A DNA stretch of 64,000 nucleotides from Bacteroidota bacterium (GTDB lineage Bacteria > Bacteroidota > Bacteroidia > AKYH767-A > OLB10): contig JADKJB010000003.1 in NCBI GenBank assembly GCA_016722525.1, positions 186,001 to 250,000 of the forward strand, given 5' to 3'. Both the position numbers and the translations under genes were made by a program. Below are positions 63,959-64,000 of the stretch, one piece after another. The notes beneath the pieces were generated by a model that saw only the letters and a list, made by a program, of their open reading frames with translations, searched no databases and was not told the origin of the DNA. Position 1 is the stretch's first letter. The number at the start of each line of letters is the position of its first letter.

Positions 63959-64000
63959 ATGGCCAAAGAAAAAGTGACTGCAGATTTCGCCTTTGGGCGG
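63959..64000 (+). CDS. DUF3098 protein, first 14 codons (partial)
   Basis: ATG 63959 begins 'MAKEKVTADFAFGR', cut by the end of the window. Bacteroidota DUF3098 membrane proteins open with a short polar stretch and 'FxFGRxNY'. Their place right after ftsX is conserved, so the match is good despite the short length. Confidence 0.7.
   Translation, partial: MAKEKVTADFAFGR

Noticed and set aside
1..64000. tRNA or rRNA genes
   Set aside because: I scanned for cloverleaf features and TTC/GG-A motifs near cysteine/arginine-type arms and found no convincing candidate; a covariance search would be needed to exclude one.

Overview
The window is a piece of an AT-rich Bacteroidota chromosome. The evidence is the conserved rimP-nusA-infB operon, an ftsX-DUF3098 pair, TonB-dependent receptors, GIN/DUF2807 proteins, DUF5916, DUF4476 and DUF3108 proteins, several secreted proteins with type IX secretion (T9SS) C-terminal sorting domains, and many Bacteroidota-type -7 promoter elements (TAnnTTTG). 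I cannot name a genus; the gene set fits a Chitinophagales/Sphingobacteriia-like or Saprospiria-like lineage. Many genes are broken by single-base indels, mostly in A/T/G runs. Because essential genes (nusA, leuS, scpB) are affected in the same way, I read most of these as long-read assembly errors, not biological decay.

Layout. 1-5518: the end of a TonB-dependent receptor, an aldo/keto reductase, lipB, a serine hydrolase, a conserved hypothetical protein and a PolB-like exonuclease. 5578-5946: an eight-copy minisatellite between convergent genes. 5951-16279: envelope genes (DUF5916 protein, GIN adhesin, OmpA lipoprotein, a large outer-membrane protein, a coiled-coil membrane protein). 16459-25200: housekeeping genes (comF, free-Met-(R)-sulfoxide reductase, Ig-like lipoprotein, Nudix, RidA-type deaminase, rimP-nusA-infB). 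25325-28822: an ECF sigma factor, an anti-sigma-like protein and a GIN-plus-barrel protein, with a REP-like doublet between the first two. 29016-30680: lysS.

31500-45277 is the accessory core. It holds a very large secreted beta-helix protein with a T9SS sorting domain (about 2,330 codons over 7 kb) followed by a propeller-like T9SS protein. A second copy of this two-gene unit follows, whose surface gene has lost its 5' half and signal peptide. The two surface genes share a sharply bounded patch of about 489 bp with high identity, which suggests recent recombination or gene conversion. 45278-46168 holds repeat debris and the remnant of another sorting domain.

46169-50390: a BNR-repeat T9SS protein, small secreted proteins, two related small orphan proteins and an unannotated 33-codon membrane peptide with its own promoter and terminator. 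50586-53671: a TonB-dependent receptor divergent from a DtxR/MntR-family regulator, with a palindrome between their promoters. 53738-64000: a lamin-tail T9SS protein, an MscS channel, asd, a TMEM175-family channel, a DUF3108 protein, scpB, leuS, ftsX and the first codons of a DUF3098 protein.

No rRNA, tRNA, CRISPR array or transposase was seen.
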